Assembly (NCBI RefSeq): GCF_022448905.1 | Contig: NZ_JAKVCW010000005.1 | Coordinates: 124,001-188,000 of the forward strand | Length of the DNA: 64,000 nucleotides | Direction of reading: 5' to 3' | Source of the DNA: Shimia sp. | GTDB lineage: Bacteria > Pseudomonadota > Alphaproteobacteria > Rhodobacterales > Rhodobacteraceae | In this document: positions 17,387 to 25,181 of the stretch, one piece after another | Position numbering within the stretch: the stretch's first letter is position 1 | Layout of the letters: every line of letters starts with the position of its first letter | Notes under the pieces: model-generated | The model's database searches: none | Told to the model about the DNA's origin: nothing | The model's input: only the letters and a program-made list of their open reading frames with translations | Program-made: the position numbers and the translations under genes

Positions 17387-18103
17387 TTAGTCAATCGTGT
17401 CGCTAAATGCGGTCCCATCCAGCAGCGCGGCGCGGATCTGTTCCATGCCTTGAACCACATCTTCACGCATCGCATCGGCGGTCGCTTGCCCATCTTTAGC
17501 CTTCAAAGCGTCCAGCGCGGTCTTGTGATTGTCTGGCAAATTCTGCGTGCCCATACGTCCGCAAACCACCCGCATCGACGGGCCGAATCGCAGCCAGACA
17601 GAGTTGGCCACATCCATCAGAATCGGCGCATTGGCCACGGCATATAGCTTCGCGTGAAAGGCATAGTTCTGGCGCAAATAGGCGGACACATCGCCCCGCG
17701 TGATCGCCTCATCCACCTGCCCGTCAATCTTCTCCAGCGCCGCAATATCTTGTGCTGTAATCTTTTCTGCCGCATGGGAAGCCAGCCGGGATTCCACCGT
17801 TTCTCTTAGGAAAATAAGGTCGTCAATCGCATCGGCTGTCAGCATCGGAACCACCACCCGGCGGTTGCCGCGGAACTCCAGTGCCCCTTCACTGGTCAGG
17901 CGGCGAATCGCCTCCCGAATAGGGGTCATGCCAGCACCGGTGCGTTCGATCAAACCCTGGATTGTGACCGCCTGACCCGGCGCCAATTCGCCAAACAACA
18001 CCGCGTCACGCAATTGCGCATAGACCTGCTGATGCACCGGGACGCGAGGCGTGTTTTCGTCGCTGTGTTCAAAACCTTGTCCCAATTTCCCAGTGCCTTC
18101 CAT
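17387..18103 (-). CDS. GntR-family transcriptional regulator (FadR/FCD subfamily)
   Basis: 238 residues. An N-terminal winged helix (about 22-88) contains MTPIREAIRRLTSEGAL, the recognition-helix pattern of GntR proteins. A helical FCD effector domain follows (about 95-225) with the Asp/His metal-site layout (LRQNYAFHAKLY and a later DNHKTALDAL). Such regulators bind short organic acids or related metabolites and usually repress neighbouring catabolic genes. It lies between a transaminase on the same strand and the divergent putrescine transport operon, so it is the best candidate for controlling this region. It probably binds the TGATCAAAT copies. Confidence 0.92.
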   Translation of the reverse strand: MEGTGKLGQGFEHSDENTPRVPVHQQVYAQLRDAVLFGELAPGQAVTIQGLIERTGAGMTPIREAIRRLTSEGALEFRGNRRVVVPMLTADAIDDLIFLRETVESRLASHAAEKITAQDIAALEKIDGQVDEAITRGDVSAYLRQNYAFHAKLYAVANAPILMDVANSVWLRFGPSMRVVCGRMGTQNLPDNHKTALDALKAKDGQATADAMREDVVQGMEQIRAALLDGTAFSDTID

Positions 18104-18188
18104 TTGTGCAAACCAATCCTCAAAGCGATGTGCTAGAACGTATATTCATCGGCAAAATGCACAAGCATATTGCCATAACGCAAAAACT

Positions 18189-18197
18189 TGATCAAAT
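18189..18197. promoter_or_regulatory. TGATCAAAT motif, copy 3 (candidate GntR operator)
   Basis: It lies 54 bp upstream of the plus-strand binding-protein start and 86 bp upstream of the divergent GntR start. Here the core extends to the 8-bp palindrome TTGATCAA. Binding here could control both the transport operon and the regulator gene. Confidence 0.55.
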
Positions 18198-18250
18198 TAA
18201 TCTCACAGAATGCGACCGGGTCTGAACCTGGCGTCCAACGGGAGAACATC

Positions 18251-19336
18251 ATGAAGACATCCTTCATCGCACTCGCGGCCTCACTGGCAATTGGTGCAAC
18301 TGCGGCCACCGCCGAAGAGGTGCGTGTTTACAACTGGTCTGATTACATCGACGAAGAACTGCTGACCAAGTTTCAGGACGAAACCGGCATCAAGCTGATC
18401 TACGACGTGTTTGACAGCAACGACGTTCTGGAAACCAAAATGTTGGCGGGCAACTCCGGCTACGACGTGGTTGTGCCATCCGGCACCTTCCTGCAGCGTC
18501 AGATCGCGGCAGGCGCGTTCCAGAAGCTCGACAAATCCAAACTGTCCAATTCCGGTAACATGTGGGACGTGATCGCCGACCGTACCAGCAGCTACGATCC
18601 CGGTAACGAGTACTCCATCAACTATATGTGGGGCACCACCGGCATCGGTGTGAACGTTGGCAAAGTGAAAGAAGTGCTGGGCGAAGATGCCCCAGTCGGA
18701 TCGCTCGCGCTGATCTTTGATCCGGCCAACATGGAAAAGCTGGCGTCTTGCGGCGTGCACGTGCTGGACGCGGCGGATGAAATGATCCCGGCGGCGCTGG
18801 CGTATCTTGGCGAAGACCCTGATAGCCACAACCCAGACGTGATTGCCAAGACCGAACCTCTGTTCACCGCGATTGCCCCTTACATTCAGAAGTTCCACAG
18901 CTCCGAGTACATCAACGCACTGGCCAACGGCGACATCTGCGTGGCAGTGGGCTGGTCTGGCGACATTCTGCAAGCGCGTGACCGTGCGGACGAAGCCGAA
19001 AACGGTGTAGAAATCGCCTACAACGCCCCATCTGAGGGCGCGCTGATGTGGTTTGACCAAATGGCGATCCCGGCGGACGCGCCAAACGCCGAAGCCGCGC
19101 ATAAGTTCCTGAACTTCATCATGGACGCGCAGAACATGGCGGATGCCTCCAACTACGTTTACTACGCCAACGGCAACAAGGCGTCTCAGCCGCTGTTGGA
19201 AGAAGACGTGATCGGCGATCCGGCGATCTACCCAGATGAAGCCACACTGGAAAATCTCTACACCACCTCGCCGTACCCACCAAAAGTACAGCGCGTCGTG
19301 ACCCGTATGTGGACCAAAATCAAATCCGGCACCTAA
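18251..19336 (+). CDS. Putrescine-binding periplasmic protein, PotF/SpuD-like
   Basis: 361 residues from the ATG preceded by GGGAGAACATC; an earlier in-frame TTG lies in the promoter and is rejected. Signal peptide MKTSFIALAASLAIG...TAEE, cleaved near residue 21. The mature start VRVYNWSDYIDEELL is the hallmark of PotF/SpuD/SpuE-type putrescine and spermidine receptors. It is first in a five-gene operon: binding protein, ATPase, two permeases, oxidase. Compared with the other binding protein in the window it is closer to known putrescine receptors, so this is the more confident polyamine system. Confidence 0.92.
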   Translation: MKTSFIALAASLAIGATAATAEEVRVYNWSDYIDEELLTKFQDETGIKLIYDVFDSNDVLETKMLAGNSGYDVVVPSGTFLQRQIAAGAFQKLDKSKLSNSGNMWDVIADRTSSYDPGNEYSINYMWGTTGIGVNVGKVKEVLGEDAPVGSLALIFDPANMEKLASCGVHVLDAADEMIPAALAYLGEDPDSHNPDVIAKTEPLFTAIAPYIQKFHSSEYINALANGDICVAVGWSGDILQARDRADEAENGVEIAYNAPSEGALMWFDQMAIPADAPNAEAAHKFLNFIMDAQNMADASNYVYYANGNKASQPLLEEDVIGDPAIYPDEATLENLYTTSPYPPKVQRVVTRMWTKIKSGT

Positions 19337-19409
19337 GCCCGATTGACCCAGGCTCGCGCAGGCGCTGCGCGGGCCTATTTTGACTTCTCCAACACTGCCG
19401 GAGCCTGCC

Positions 19410-20534
19410 ATGGCGCTTGATGTCTTTGCCCCTTGGGATGATCCCAACGCAAAACCCCTCATTCAGTTTCAGAACGTGACCAAACGCTTTGGTGATTTTA
19501 CGGCGATTGATGATCTGACCGTGGACATCTTCGAGAAGGAGTTCTTTGCCCTTCTTGGTCCGTCCGGCTGTGGCAAAACCACGATGATGCGCATGCTCGC
19601 CGGTTTTGAAACGCCCACCGAAGGGCAAATCCTTCTGGCGGGTGAGGACATTGGCCCGGTGCCGCCTAACAAGCGCGCCGTGAACATGATGTTCCAGTCT
19701 TACGCGCTGTTCCCGCATCTCTCGATCTGGGAAAACATCGCCTTTGGCCTGCGTCGCGACAAGATGCCCAAGGACCAGATTGGTGAACGCGTCGAAGAGA
19801 TGCTGCGCCTGACCCGACTGGAGAAATTTGCCCGTCGCAAACCGCACCAAATCTCCGGTGGCCAGCGTCAGCGTGTGGCCCTTGCGCGGTCTCTGGCGAA
19901 AGCCCCCAAACTGCTGCTGCTCGACGAACCGCTCGGTGCGCTCGACAAAAAGCTGCGCCAGGAAACGCAGTTCGAGCTGATGGACATTCAGGAAACCACC
20001 GGCACCACCTTTGTGATTGTGACCCACGATCAGGAAGAGGCGATGACCGTGGCGAGCCGCGTGGCGGTGATGGATCACGGCAAGATCATTCAGGTGTCCA
20101 CACCGGATGTGATCTATGAGGCGCCCAACTCCACCTATGTCGCGGACTTCATTGGCGACGTGAACCTGCTTTCCGGCAAGGCCGATCCGCAAGGCGACAA
20201 GCTGCACATGCACTGGGCCGAAGGCCAGCCCGCCGTGGTGGGATCTCCGCTGGAAGGGGCTATCAAAGGGCAGGATGTGCACTACGCAATTCGACCCGAA
20301 AAAGTCTCTATTTCGGCTGAAAAGCCCGAAAATGCTGCCAACGCCATCCAGGGCGAAGTGCATGACATCGCCTATCTTGGCAACATCTCGACCTACCATG
20401 TGCAGCTGCCGGGGGGCCAAATCATCAAAGCGCAATCCGCCAACAACCGCCGTATTTCTCGCCGCGCGTTTACTTGGGAAGACAAGGTGTGGCTCAGCTG
20501 GACAGACACCGCCGGTGTCTTCCTGGAGCGCTAA
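19410..20534 (+). CDS. ABC transporter ATP-binding protein, PotG-like
   Basis: 374 residues from ATG 19410 (GGAG 7 nt upstream); a TTG 30 bp earlier is possible. Walker A GPSGCGKT at 50-57, signature ISGGQRQR at 148-155, Walker B LLLLDEP at 168-174, H-loop in VTHDQEEAM, and a C-terminal TOBE domain with YAIRPEK. It energises uptake by the PotH/PotI-like pair encoded directly downstream (3-bp gap). It shares organisation but not close identity with the PotA-like protein at 14.5-15.6 kb, so the two systems look like separate lineages rather than a recent duplication. Confidence 0.94.
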   Translation: MALDVFAPWDDPNAKPLIQFQNVTKRFGDFTAIDDLTVDIFEKEFFALLGPSGCGKTTMMRMLAGFETPTEGQILLAGEDIGPVPPNKRAVNMMFQSYALFPHLSIWENIAFGLRRDKMPKDQIGERVEEMLRLTRLEKFARRKPHQISGGQRQRVALARSLAKAPKLLLLDEPLGALDKKLRQETQFELMDIQETTGTTFVIVTHDQEEAMTVASRVAVMDHGKIIQVSTPDVIYEAPNSTYVADFIGDVNLLSGKADPQGDKLHMHWAEGQPAVVGSPLEGAIKGQDVHYAIRPEKVSISAEKPENAANAIQGEVHDIAYLGNISTYHVQLPGGQIIKAQSANNRRISRRAFTWEDKVWLSWTDTAGVFLER

Positions 20535-20537
20535 GCC

Positions 20538-21425
20538 ATGCGCCGCCTGCTGATTGCCATACCGTATCTCTGGCTTCTGGCACTCTTCATTGTGCCGTTT
20601 GTCATTGTCTTCAAAATCTCCCTGTCCGATCTGGCGGTGGCGATCCCGCCCTACACGCCAACTTTGGACATTGCAGAGGGTTGGGCAGGGTTCAAAGCCT
20701 TCCTCGCGGAGCTGGATTTTGAGAACTACATCTGGCTGACCGAAGATGCGCTTTATTGGAAGGCCTACCTTTCCAGCCTCAAGATTGCGGTGATTTCGAC
20801 TCTGTTGACACTGCTCGTCGGCTATCCCATCGCCTACGGCATGGCCCGCGCACCGGAAGAATGGCGCGCTATGCTGTTCATGCTGGTGATCCTGCCGTTT
20901 TGGACCAGCTTCCTGATCCGCGTGTACTCGTGGATGGGCATCCTAAGCCAAGAGGGCTACCTAAATCAGGTGCTTCTCTGGATTGGCGTGATCAACGAGC
21001 CTCTTGTGATCCTCAACACCAACATCGCCGTCTACATCGGCATTGTGTACACCTACCTGCCGTTCATGATCCTGCCGATCTACGCAGCTTTGGAAAAGCT
21101 CGACATCAGCCTCTTGGAAGCCGCCGAAGACCTCGGCTGTTCGCGGTTCTCCGCCTTTTGGCTGGTGACGATCCCGCTCTCCAAACAGGGCATCATCGCC
21201 GGCAGCTTCCTGGTTTTCATTCCGACCATCGGCGAATTTGTGATCCCATCGCTCTTGGGCGGCTCGCGTACCCTGATGATTGGTAAAGTCCTCTGGGAGG
21301 AGTTCTTCTCCAACCGCGACTGGCCGGTGGCCTCCGCCGTGGCCGTGGTGCTCTTGCTGATCCTGATCATCCCCATCGTGCTCTTCCAGCGCAACGAGCA
21401 AAAACAGCGGGAGGCCGACCAATGA
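20538..21425 (+). CDS. ABC transporter permease, PotH-like
   Basis: 295 residues, standard length. About six membrane segments, a large first periplasmic loop, and the EAA loop LEAAEDLGCSRFSAFWLVTIPLS. FVIPSLLGG near the C-terminus is the PotB/PotH-type segment. It ends with a basic, hydrophilic tail. It overlaps the next permease by ATGA (4 bp), so the pair is translationally coupled and forms the heterodimeric channel. Confidence 0.94.
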   Translation: MRRLLIAIPYLWLLALFIVPFVIVFKISLSDLAVAIPPYTPTLDIAEGWAGFKAFLAELDFENYIWLTEDALYWKAYLSSLKIAVISTLLTLLVGYPIAYGMARAPEEWRAMLFMLVILPFWTSFLIRVYSWMGILSQEGYLNQVLLWIGVINEPLVILNTNIAVYIGIVYTYLPFMILPIYAALEKLDISLLEAAEDLGCSRFSAFWLVTIPLSKQGIIAGSFLVFIPTIGEFVIPSLLGGSRTLMIGKVLWEEFFSNRDWPVASAVAVVLLLILIIPIVLFQRNEQKQREADQ

Positions 21426-22240
21426 GACGTATGACCTGGTTCAACGTCACCTCGCTGACGTTTGGCTTTGCCTTCCTGTATTTGCCGATGGTGATCCTCA
21501 TCATCTTCAGCTTCAACGAAAGCAAACTCGTCACTGTTTGGGCTGGATTCAGCACGAAATGGTACGGTGAAGTGCTGCGCAACACGGCCTTTCTGGACGC
21601 CGCCTGGGTGACCGTGAAGGTCGCCTTCCTAAGCTCCTGCCTCGCCACCATCCTGGGCACCATGACCGCCATCGTCATGGTCCGCGCCGGTCGTTTTAGA
21701 GGCCGCACACTGTTCTCCGGCATGATTTACGCCCCCATGGTGATGCCCGAAGTCATCACCGGCCTCTCTCTGCTCTTACTGTTCATCAGCCTCGGCATGG
21801 ACCGCGGCGTTTTCACTATCGTTCTGGCGCATACCACCTTTGCTATGTGCTACGTCTCCGTCGTGGTCAGCTCGCGCCTGGTGAGCTTTGACCAAAGTCT
21901 GGAAGAAGCCGCGCTCGATCTTGGCTGTTCGCCAGTACAAGCCTTCCGTCTCGTGACCCTGCCGATCATTGCCCCTGCGGTGATTTCCGGCTGGCTCCTG
22001 GCCTTCACCCTGTCGCTGGATGATCTGGTGATCGCCTCGTTTACTTCCGGCCCCTCGGCCACCACCTTGCCGATGAAGATCTGGTCTTCGGTGCGTCTTG
22101 GCGTGAGCCCGGAAATCAACGCGCTATCCACCATCATGATCCTCGTGGTGGCGATTGGCGTGATCACCGCCTCGCTGATTAACAAGCGCAACGTGATGCG
22201 CCAGCGGCGTGAGGAAGAGGCGGCAGACAAGCTGGCATGA
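21422..22240 (+). CDS. ABC transporter permease, PotI-like
   Basis: 272 residues, standard length. Six predicted membrane segments, the EAA loop LEEAALDLGCSPVQAFRLVTLP, and the SLDDLVIASF segment typical of PotC/PotI. Start and stop overlap the neighbours by 4 bp each, giving tight coupling with the PotH-like gene upstream and the oxidase downstream. It lacks the long N-terminal block of the PotC-like protein at 10.7 kb. Confidence 0.94.
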   Translation: MRRMTWFNVTSLTFGFAFLYLPMVILIIFSFNESKLVTVWAGFSTKWYGEVLRNTAFLDAAWVTVKVAFLSSCLATILGTMTAIVMVRAGRFRGRTLFSGMIYAPMVMPEVITGLSLLLLFISLGMDRGVFTIVLAHTTFAMCYVSVVVSSRLVSFDQSLEEAALDLGCSPVQAFRLVTLPIIAPAVISGWLLAFTLSLDDLVIASFTSGPSATTLPMKIWSSVRLGVSPEINALSTIMILVVAIGVITASLINKRNVMRQRREEEAADKLA

Positions 22241-23562
22241 AACGCATCTGCGACCCGTTTGCCTACTCGGATGGACCGGTAGAAGACAGCTTTTGGGCTG
22301 AAACAGTGCCTGTTTCGGCCCGCTCCGCTCTGTCGGGCAACGTCACCACAGAAGTCGCGATCATCGGCGCGGGGTTCACCGGTCTCAACGCCGCGCTGAA
22401 ACTGGCCGAGGCGGGCGTCGACGTCACCGTGCTGGACGCCAAACAGGTTGGCTGGGGCGCGTCTGGACGCAACGGTGGATTCTGTTGTCTGGGCGGTGCC
22501 AAAGCATCTTATCAGTCTCTAAAAAGACGCTTTGGCGAGACGGCGTTGTCTGACTACATGTCTGCCGAACGCGCCGCCGTCGATCACGTCGACGGCCTTC
22601 TGGCGCGGTTTGGCTGGGATGTAGACCGGCACAGTGACGGCGAAACCATGTTGGCGCACAACGCCCGCGCCGCCGCAGGCTTTGCGCAAGAGGCCGAAGA
22701 GCTTGCCACGCTCTACAAAAAGCCAATCGACGTGATCGCCAAAGAAGACCTCGCGGATCGCGGCTTTGGTGGTGGGTTTTACGGGGCGATCACGACGCCT
22801 ATCGGTTTTGCCCTCAATCCACGAAAATACGTCTCTAACTTGGCCCAAACCGCTGAAAGTGTCGGTGCTACAGTTTATGGCGATACGCCTGTAGTAGAGA
22901 CCAATAAACAGGGCGGCTTGTGGCAGCTCACCACGCCAGCCGGACAGGTGACGGCCAAAAAACTGGTGATCGCCACCAATGGCTATTCCAGCGAGTCGAC
23001 CCCGCCGTGGCTTGCCGGGCGCTTCCTTCCGGCACAATCCAGCGTGATTGTCACGCGACCGATCTCACCAGAGGAGCAGACCGCGCAAGGCTGGACCTCG
23101 CGACAAATGTCCTATGACAGCCGCAATCTGCTGCATTACTTCCGCCTTATGCCGGACAACCGCTTTCTGTTTGGCATGCGCGGCGGGCTCTCAACTTCCA
23201 AGCGCACCAGTGATCAGATCAAGCTGCGCATCCGGCAACATTTTGAGCGGCTCTTCCCCGCTTGGGCACACATTGAAACGCCGTATTACTGGTCTGGTTT
23301 TGTCTGCTACAGCAGCGGTCAGACGCCTTTTGCTGGTCGCGTTCCCGGTGTGGACAACCTCTATGCGGGCTTTGCCTACCACGGCAACGGCGTCGCCATG
23401 GGCAGCTACGCGGGCGCTTTGATCGCGCAGGACATCCTTCAAGAGCCGAGCCTAATCCACCCGGATATCATGCGCACCACTCCTGGTCGCTTCCCTTTTG
23501 GGCGTTTCCGGCGCTTGGCGATGTACCCGGGCTATCTCTACTACGGCCTCAAAGATCTCTGA
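22237..23562 (+). CDS. FAD-dependent oxidoreductase, PuuB-like (gamma-glutamylputrescine oxidase family)
   Basis: 441 residues. An N-terminal Rossmann dinucleotide-binding motif AIIGAGFTGLNAALKLAEAG (41-60) is followed by GWGASGRNGGF (72-82), the signature of the PuuB/OrdL group in the DAO superfamily. The C-terminal FAGRVPGVDNLYAGFAYHGNGVAMG block matches the FAD-proximal region of the family. PuuB oxidises gamma-glutamylputrescine; the synthetase PuuA that would supply it is not in this window, so direct oxidation of a polyamine or another amine is possible. The operon position right after a putrescine importer supports an amine substrate. Confidence 0.88.
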   Translation: MKRICDPFAYSDGPVEDSFWAETVPVSARSALSGNVTTEVAIIGAGFTGLNAALKLAEAGVDVTVLDAKQVGWGASGRNGGFCCLGGAKASYQSLKRRFGETALSDYMSAERAAVDHVDGLLARFGWDVDRHSDGETMLAHNARAAAGFAQEAEELATLYKKPIDVIAKEDLADRGFGGGFYGAITTPIGFALNPRKYVSNLAQTAESVGATVYGDTPVVETNKQGGLWQLTTPAGQVTAKKLVIATNGYSSESTPPWLAGRFLPAQSSVIVTRPISPEEQTAQGWTSRQMSYDSRNLLHYFRLMPDNRFLFGMRGGLSTSKRTSDQIKLRIRQHFERLFPAWAHIETPYYWSGFVCYSSGQTPFAGRVPGVDNLYAGFAYHGNGVAMGSYAGALIAQDILQEPSLIHPDIMRTTPGRFPFGRFRRLAMYPGYLYYGLKDL

Positions 23563-24386
23563 AGCGCCGCCACTTCCAGATGTAATCCGTCGGCATAAGC
23601 GGGGCGGTCACTCTCAACCTGCCACAGACAATAGGCCGCCATGCGCGCATGGTAAAACGGCGCCAATCTGCGATAGCGCGCGACCATGTTGTCATCACCA
23701 TATGCAGCCAAAAACGCGTCAATATCAGTCTCTAATAAGGGAGATTGTCGATACAGATGTTGCATCGCCGGAGACAGAAACACCGCTATGTCCTCGCATG
23801 GATCACCCACCGCCGGGCATTGCCAGTCTATCAGGTGCAACCCGTCCTCACTCTGGATCAGGTTGCCAGGCACAATATCGCTGTGCAACAGCGCGGCTCG
23901 CCCGGATGGGGGTACCACCTCGGCTGGCAAGTCGGACATAAACGCCGGGATCTTTTCACAGCGCCCAACAATCTTAAGCGTCTGCGCAATTAACGCGGCC
24001 GAGCCATCCGCCACCCGCCGCAACCCGCTGGGCGCTCTCAGGCCATGCAGTTTGCACATGAGTGTGGCAACGGATTGCACACCTGCTTGCCAGGTGTTCC
24101 CAGGCACATGAGCATAGACATTGCAAACGCCCAGATCAGTCACAAATCCAGCCAAAAACGCCGGTGATAGGCCCGTTGGCTGCAAGTGCCGAAGCAGCGT
24201 CGCTTCGGCCTCTGGGTCATTTGGGAACAACGGATTGCGCGCGGGACCGGCGTAAAGCTTCAGCACGATGTCGCCGTTCTCGGCGCATTCCCCGTGCCAA
24301 GCCGTGTTGGTGCGCCCGCCAAACAACGGATGCCAGGCATGTGGCACCGCGTGCGCGGGCAGCGCGTCGGCCAACGCCGCAATCAC
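23541..24386 (-). CDS. Phosphotransferase family protein (choline/aminoglycoside kinase fold)
   Basis: 281 residues from a GTG. The kinase-like fold is marked by the catalytic loop LLHSDIVPGN (His168, Asp170, Asn175) and the metal-binding LIDWQCPAVGDPCEDIA (Asp187). The canonical HxDxxxxN loop has Ser at the x, which is acceptable. The N-terminal half has a FGGRTNTAW nucleotide-loop-like segment and a VLKLY lysine. The substrate is unknown; choline, ethanolamine or a sugar amine are candidates. It is convergent with the PuuB-like gene and overlaps its 3' end by 22 bp. Confidence 0.8.
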   Translation of the reverse strand: MIAALADALPAHAVPHAWHPLFGGRTNTAWHGECAENGDIVLKLYAGPARNPLFPNDPEAEATLLRHLQPTGLSPAFLAGFVTDLGVCNVYAHVPGNTWQAGVQSVATLMCKLHGLRAPSGLRRVADGSAALIAQTLKIVGRCEKIPAFMSDLPAEVVPPSGRAALLHSDIVPGNLIQSEDGLHLIDWQCPAVGDPCEDIAVFLSPAMQHLYRQSPLLETDIDAFLAAYGDDNMVARYRRLAPFYHARMAAYCLWQVESDRPAYADGLHLEVAALQRSLRP

Positions 24387-24479
24387 GGCATCAGGTGGGG
24401 CAGGGGGCAGATCAGTCAGCGCGGCGGTCCTTGAGCAAAGCGCCGCGACGCTAATTCACGTGCTGAGCCGAGGCAAGCC

Positions 24480-25172
24480 TTAGGTGGTTGGCTCGCGAAG
24501 CGACACAACAGAGTCTGCGGCAAATTCCACGCCACCGGGCGAGATCAGCACCACGCCCTGATCGGTGTTCCGCGCTTCGGTCACGCGCGCGTAAATGTCG
24601 GCATACACCGTGTCGAGCGTTTCGCCATTGGCGCGGCTTTCGGTCACGAAAGTGTAGTTGCCATTCGGGAAGGGTTTGCCTGCATCATCAAGGCCGCTCC
24701 AGGTAACAGTTTCGGCTTTTGGATCGATGGCGTAGCGCTGTACTTCTGCGCCGGATTCATTGCGCACGATCAGCGTGGCCTCTGCTGCGAGCTCATTGGC
24801 GTTCGGCACCACTTGCACCGGTTCGCCGGTAAAGTGCGCCGGCGCGGTCACCCGGGCCTCCATGCCGACCCAGGTCGCCAAGTTGCCCATGCCCATTGCA
24901 CCAAGCTGCGTGCCGAGATTGGTCAAAAGCGTGTTCGTCAGGGTCTGTTGTTCCACGGTCGAGAACTGCGCCAACTGCGAGGCAAATTCCGTCGAATCGG
25001 TTGGGTTCAACGGATCCTGGTTCTGCATCTGCACCGACAGCATGGTCAGAAAAGTCTCAAAATCCGAGGCCAGCGCTGCAGAGCCGTTTGTGGGCTCCTT
25101 GGCGGCGGCCGCCGCTGCTGAGGCTTGTGCGGCGCTACTCTGAGGCGCGGCGGATGTTGCGGTAGGGGTCAT
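24480..25172 (-). CDS. flgD: Flagellar hook capping protein FlgD
   Basis: 230 residues. The N-terminal FlgD signature is present (FLTMLSVQMQNQDPLNPTDS, then QLAQFSTVEQQ), preceded by an Ala-rich disordered leader. The C-terminal part contains the FlgD Ig-like/Tudor region (VTWSGLDDAGKPFPNGNYTF). It caps the growing hook and promotes FlgE assembly. It follows fliK by 9 bp with a TAGGAGAG site, so the two are cotranscribed. flgE, the usual neighbour, is not in the window. Confidence 0.94.
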   Translation of the reverse strand: MTPTATSAAPQSSAAQASAAAAAAKEPTNGSAALASDFETFLTMLSVQMQNQDPLNPTDSTEFASQLAQFSTVEQQTLTNTLLTNLGTQLGAMGMGNLATWVGMEARVTAPAHFTGEPVQVVPNANELAAEATLIVRNESGAEVQRYAIDPKAETVTWSGLDDAGKPFPNGNYTFVTESRANGETLDTVYADIYARVTEARNTDQGVVLISPGGVEFAADSVVSLREPTT

Positions 25173-25181
25173 GTCTCTCTC

